From Brachionus koreanus (Eukaryota > Rotifera > Eurotatoria > Ploima > Brachionidae), in contig PJRA01000444.1 of assembly GCA_016987375.1 (NCBI GenBank), forward strand, positions 1,199,156-1,257,169: 58,014 nt of DNA, in the 5' to 3' direction. Position 1 is the stretch's first letter. Every line of letters starts with the position of its first letter. The position numbers were made by a program, and so were the translations under genes. Shown here in pieces: positions 53,720 to 58,014 of the stretch. The notes under the pieces were generated by a model. The model made no database searches. It was not told where the DNA came from and saw only the letters and a list, made by a program, of their open reading frames with translations.

Positions 53720-55385
53720 ATGAACAACGCAAGAAAATCAACTGCATCTGATAAAGAAAGGTCAATTTTAAACATTGGGTTTATCGAATTATCCTATAAG
53801 AGTAATTTTTAGTTTTTTTAAATCTCTAAAAATAAAACTTTTTTCATTTAGAAAACGAAAACGAAAAAGATGCAATTATTTCTCGGACTGCAAGTGTATC
53901 ATTTGTAAAAAAACAATTACCGACTCGTAAAATAATTCGTCAAATTTCATTCGTCATATAAAGCAATGCGATTCAGAGACTTACAAAAATTTGTTTCTCT
54001 TAATACCAAAGCGTTTTCCCCAATTTTAAATGATTCAAAAAAAATTGACTCAAGAAACAATTACATCATTCATATTCAAATATCAAATAATAGGCTGTTG
54101 TTTACCTTATCGTCTTGCTGAAATTGAAGGTAATTAATTTTTATTTGGAATTTTTTAGAAATTTAAAATTATTTAATTAAGAGAATTTATAAGGCTAAAA
54201 CCTAAAATTTTAAAAGAAATAATATTATTGATGCTTAAGATGAGATTCATTAGTATCACTTAAAAATCTAACGTTTATAATTTCCGGCATGTTCAGGTCA
54301 AAGTGTCTCTTAACATGTATTTTGGAAGAAAAAACAAAGAATATTTAAAAATCATTAACTATTATGATTTAATCTTTAAAATATTATTTTGCTTTTAGAA
54401 ATTTTATCAGTCTGATCTGTAATCAATGGGTTCCGATTACGAGGACAATGAAATTAAGAATGCAAAAACAAGCAATAACTTCAATAGATGAAAGCTTAAG
54501 CGTATCTCTCTATTCGGCTAAATACGTTTCTTTGACCATAGACATTTGGTCTGATCGTATATTTAGATCATTTCTCGGCTTAACTGCACATTTTATAGAT
54601 AAGAATTTAGATTTTATAATCCGTGTTATAAATTTCAAACTTGTTGCAATTACAACAGGTGTTCATATTAAGGCAATAATGGATGAAATAATAAATGAAT
54701 ATGGTATAAGGTAATTTATAAGAATTAATTTTCAGTATATATTTTGATTATTTGAATTAGAGATAAAATTGTTAAAAAAGTGACGAATAAGGGATTAAAT
54801 ATGGTAAAAATGGGAAATTTGATTAATTATAGTAATTTAAATGATTAATTTTATCTTTAAAATTTTAAAATATTTCCATTCATTTTAGTCGGCGATGATG
54901 AATTTGACATTGATGACTGTGAAAATTTAAATATAAATTCAGATTCTGATGATGACAGTGAAAACTCATCTTCAGATGAAGAAACTAATTCATGTTCTTT
55001 GATTTACAATCGATTACCGAATATATGCAGTTGCGCTGCTTCGCTCACTCGATTCAACAATTTGTAAAAAAGAGCTTAAAGTCACTGAACAATTTGAAAC
55101 GTAAACTAACTAAATGTACAAAAATTGCAGCTAAATGTGCACATAAGCACATAAGTAAATGATCAAATATTATTTAAAAGGTAAATCGACGACTATTTAA
55201 GCATCGATTATGATCCAGAGACCCAAGATACCTGTGTTAAAATTCTCTTCAATCCCTGCTTCCTCAATTCCTGTTGAACGATTTTTTTCAAAATCAGGCT
55301 TAATTGCGTTGTGAAAATGGCAAATGAACATTTTACTAGCTCTAATAAACTATTTTCTTTTGACCAAAAAAACATGATTTTTTTC
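53720..55385 (+). pseudogene. hAT-family transposase, decayed
   Basis: Plus strand. Exon-like start MNNARKSTASDKER (53720-53760). Then KCIICKKTITDS-stop and SNFIRHIKQCDSETYKNLF, the C..C...H....C ligands of a BED zinc finger with an in-frame TAA. Next ITSFIFKYQIIGCCLPYRLA. 54448-54714 gives YVSLTIDIWSDRIFRSFLG and LTAHFIDKNLDF with GVHIKAIMDEI, the hAT catalytic-core segment with the first acidic residue (DIWSD). An acidic stretch follows at about 54893. LRCFAHSIQQFVKKSLKSL is the 'RCxAHxxxL' block. Finally IPASSIPVERFFSKSGLI is the C-terminal dimerisation domain, ending about 55385. Several stops and deletions (the region between the CxH block and the dimerisation domain is gone) make it inactive. 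Confidence 0.85.
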
Positions 55386-55809
55386 TAAATGATTTAGCCC
55401 TAAATTGCATCCCATACATGATTCAAGGCATTGGGAGGTTTTCTTATCTGTAGTTTCCTCGATGCATTTAACAATATTTGGTTCTATATTATTTAAAGTT
55501 TCGATTTTTGACAATATATATCTATTATTTCAAATATATTAAAAAACAAACCACAACAATGAGGATTAATATTATGAGAATCAAAATATATGCTATTTCT
55601 AAATATCATAGGAGAATTTATTTCTCATATTTAAAAAAGATTAATTGAATATAAAAGATAATTTTATTAGTTGGATTAGATAATGAATTTTAAATTTCGA
55701 TTATTAAGTAAATTTAAATTAAGTATTTTCTGAGATTTCTTGGTCTAAATGTTTTCAATCTTTTTAAATAAAATTACAAGTATTATTAAGAATTTTTAAA
55801 TTTAAATTT
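55386..55809. other. AT-rich spacer
   Basis: No gene; a short word (tcaggcttaattgcgttgtgaaaatggcaaa region at 55295) recurs at 57228, linking the hAT end and the 57-kb repeat. Confidence 0.4.
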
Positions 55810-56640
55810 ACAGTATAGAGTCATTTCTGGCTGAATCATATGACCATCTTTAAAAAAAAATGTTTAAAAGTATTACATTTCGTTTGAAAAGTAACTTCAT
55901 CGATTTCTTTCCTTACCTGTTCCTTTCTTCATCCTTTTCTCTTCCTATCTTGGATAACAAAAATTTAAAGAAAATAATAAATTATGGTAATTTTTTAGAC
56001 TGACTTGATCGTAAAAAAAGACATTGAACACCTTTTTAATTATAATAATATATTCAGCAAAATTTGTAGTCTATCTCAGGTGATATTTAATTGGATAATT
56101 TTAATGTTATTTTTAAAAAATTTACTTTCTTGAAAGAGTCCAACAAAACTATTCTCGTTCAAGTCTTTCAAGTCTTTGCCCGACTCTGTCAAGTCTTTTA
56201 GAAATTTCATCTAGTTCTTTTAATTAAAATTATAAAAATAAAAAAATTTATACACTTTGATGATCTTTGAATCGGACTAGTATTTTGTTCGTCACTTCAA
56301 CTTAGTGGTCTTAACTCTATCAGCTAAAAGAAAATTTTGATTATCTCTTTCTAGATAATTTACTTACTCTGCTTCTTGACTTTTTTTCCGCCATTTTTTT
56401 TAAAATTTATAAAATTTAATTGATCTTTTAAGAATTAATAAATTGAAATCAAATGATGGTCTTTTTTTTATTTAATCGAGAGTCATGATCAGTTTTTTTT
56501 TCCTAAAAACTTTGGGGTTCAATTCTTAATTTAGGCTAAATTTACACAGCTTTCTTATTTAGATTTAAAATTTTTAAAATTGAAAAAATCTTTTATTCAG
56601 ATATTTTAATTCTTCGATTTCTATTTGATCTAGATCTTCA
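55810..56640 (-). pseudogene. Micro-exon coiled-coil gene, decayed inverted copy (D)
   Basis: Minus-strand relative of copies A and B. The coiled-coil exon near 56215-56130 reads LDEISKRLDRVGQRLERLER and then shifts frame. The inner start (ATGGCGGAAAAAAAG) with its gtaagt donor is kept at about 56395. One 36-nt micro-exon is recognisable around 55820-55845 (ttcagccagaaatgactc in reverse). The membrane exon is not found. An inverted-repeat arm lies on its 5' side at 56762-57008. Confidence 0.6.
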
Positions 56641-56761
56641 TTTATTTTTTTTGCATATAAATCTTAGTTATTATTTAAAGGACAGTTTAAACTTTTGCTT
56701 AAAAATAGAAGTACAAAAAAATTATTAAATATAAAAAATTCTCAGAGAAAAAACTTTCAAA

Positions 56762-57312
56762 ATTAAAATTTATTTTATTTTCGTTTTTTTTTAATTGTAG
56801 AAAAATATTTCAATAACAATAAAATTTAATTTTATCTTTAGTTAGTAATTTATTAAGCTTATTAATTTTTACATTAAAAATATTATTTTTTTATTTTATA
56901 TTTGATTAAATTTACTGCTTTTTTTATTATAAATAAATAATCATATAATTACCATTGCGGATAAAAAATCAAAAGCACAGTAAATATCATCAAAAAAATT
57001 TTTGGTGAACTGAGGACAAACAAGTAGTAGAAAATACTGAAACCGAAACAATTATAAATCTGAACGATTTGGTAAATGGATTTGATGACATTGATGCTAA
57101 AATTGATATATTTGTCGAGGAAAATGCTGATTTCCTTGATGAAACTGGTGAAAATGAAGCTGAAGAGGTAGATGATTTGAATGCTGACCAAGAAAACTTT
57201 GATAATAGACAGTTTTATTGAACCAAAGGCTAAATTGCGTTGTGAAAATGGCAAACGGTTTAGGTTAAAAAATAATAAGATCAAAATTTGATAAAAATCT
57301 ATGATTTTAATT
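56762..57312. repeat. TIR arm and acidic frame of the 57-kb copy
   Basis: 56762-57008 is the same arm as 36381-36628 (caataaaattt..., cattgcggataaaaaatcaa). Just outside it, 57014-57200 reads EDKQVVENTETETIINLNDL, VNGFDDIDAKIDIFVEENAD and FLDETGENEAEEVDDLN on the plus strand, better preserved than at 36633, then IEPKAKLRCENGKRFRLK after a stop. The order TIR arm, acidic frame, 5S gene is the same as in copy A. Confidence 0.6.
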
Positions 57313-57431
57313 GCTAGGACCATATCACGTTAAATGCACCGGTTCTCGTCCGATCACCGAAGTTAAGCAACGTCGAGCCCGGTTAGTACTTGGATGGGTG
57401 ACCGCCTGGGAATACCGGGTGTTCTAGGCTT
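57313..57431 (+). rRNA. 5S ribosomal RNA
   Basis: 119 nt; differs from the 37613 copy at few positions (aaatgcacc for gaatgtacc, gaccgcctgg for gaccacctgg, one base shorter at the 5' end). A box and C box are intact and helix I ends gctagga/ttctaggc pair. A T-run follows at 57437. Confidence 0.93.
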
Positions 57432-57584
57432 AAAATTTTTTCAACAATTTTTTTTTATCAACATCTTACTTTTCAGTTTCCAATTAAGATAGAAAATACA
57501 ATTTACAAAGTTAGAGTTTTTTAAACAAAACAAAATCTTTTAGTCCATGGGGCGCGTAAATGACCTTCCTTTTCTTTTTAAAGA

Positions 57585-58014
57585 AATTTAGTATTAAGAT
57601 GTTCGCAGATGACACAACTATTAGTCATTCTGAAAAGGACTTTGAGACTCTATTAGTTAATTTTCAATCGTCTTTTAATATTTTAAAAGATTGGTGTTTT
57701 TACAATAAGGTCGATATAAACTGGTCGAAAACGTTTTGCATGATTTTTACTAAAAGAAATATTATTGCTCCTGAAACAATACACTTATGTGGAATAGAAA
57801 TAAAAGTTGTCAAAGAAATTAGTCTTTTAGGTTTTATGATTGACGATAATCTAAATTTCTCTAAACAAGCTTGCAGTATAACTCTTGCTGTAAATAAGAT
57901 ATTGTTTAGTATTAAAAGACTCTTTTTTTTGTCAACCTCTGTTAAAGTTCAGTTTTTCAAAACATTTATCCTACCTTATTTTGATTATTGTTCAACTCTC
58001 TTGTGTTATTTTTC
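57585..58014 (+). pseudogene. LINE reverse transcriptase, plus strand, runs off the window
   Basis: Frame: KMFADDTTISHSEKDFETLL (catalytic FADD box), FNILKDWCFYNKVDINWSKT with FCMIFTKRN, then IKVVKEISLLGFMIDDNLNF and LPYFDYCSTLLCY. These are the palm C-block and thumb of a LINE reverse transcriptase of the FADD-variant group. The upstream palm is not present (5' truncated near 57580). The frame is open to the end of the window, so completeness at the 3' side is unknown. Confidence 0.8.

Overview
This is an AT-rich (well over 70% A+T by eye) nuclear segment from an animal. Four conserved single-copy genes stand among a dense population of decayed mobile elements. Genes have short AT-rich introns with GT..AG borders; there are two eukaryotic-type 5S rRNA genes, a tRNA-Val-like sequence and several non-LTR retrotransposons. 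The mixture of AT richness, compact introns, TRIM/MATH-type fragments and jockey/CR1-like LINEs would fit a monogonont rotifer such as Brachionus, but that is inference; no species marker was recognised. Two runs of N (19593-19649 and 32172-32238) show that this is a scaffold with gaps.

Layout. 0-2 kb: a LINE fragment, a MITE and the C-terminus of a Tigger/pogo-like transposase. 1.9-7.2 kb: a block of minus-strand broken genes (a DUF3987-type P-loop protein and a KDZ/CxC-like transposase) lying between two repeat arrays in opposite orientation; this looks like one large decayed transposon. 7.2-13 kb: a CRE-containing minisatellite, an orphan P-loop ORF, a 236-bp near-perfect hairpin, a tRNA-Val-like gene, an orphan ORF and a Tigger-like remnant. 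13.9-16.3 kb: an intronless archaemetzincin gene between two piggyBac remnants in opposite orientation. 17.2-23.1 kb: BMS1 (ribosome-biogenesis GTPase) in four exons with a 2.2-kb intron. 23.3-25.9 kb: MRPL39 (mitochondrial ribosomal protein mL39) in seven exons.

26-33 kb: gene fragments, two minus-strand LINEs and a 5'-truncated trypsin. 32.7-37.6 kb and 44.4-48.8 kb: two copies of a segmental duplication. Each holds a Y-box cold-shock fragment and a roughly 2.1-kb element with about 250-bp terminal inverted repeats; inside each lies a small spliced gene made of coiled-coil heptads, four 36-nt micro-exons and a C-terminal membrane anchor. Decayed inverted copies lie at 28.4-29.2 and 55.8-56.6 kb. 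The first copy ends in a complete 5S rRNA gene, and another 5S gene lies at 57.3 kb beside the last copy. MATH-domain remnants follow each duplication (38.1 and 49.1 kb). 39.4-41.2 kb: a TRIM-like remnant and a truncated second copy of MRPL39. 42.0-43.7 kb: PGS1 (phosphatidylglycerophosphate synthase) in five exons. 50.1-53.2 kb: a long CR1/jockey-like LINE on the minus strand. 53.7-55.4 kb: a decayed hAT transposon. 57.6 kb to the end: a plus-strand LINE reverse transcriptase running off the window.

The cellular genes serve unrelated household jobs (18S rRNA maturation, mitochondrial translation, cardiolipin synthesis, a metalloprotease) and are not an operon. The strongest candidates for something undescribed are the TIR-bounded micro-exon gene family and the DUF3987 + KDZ-like composite element.
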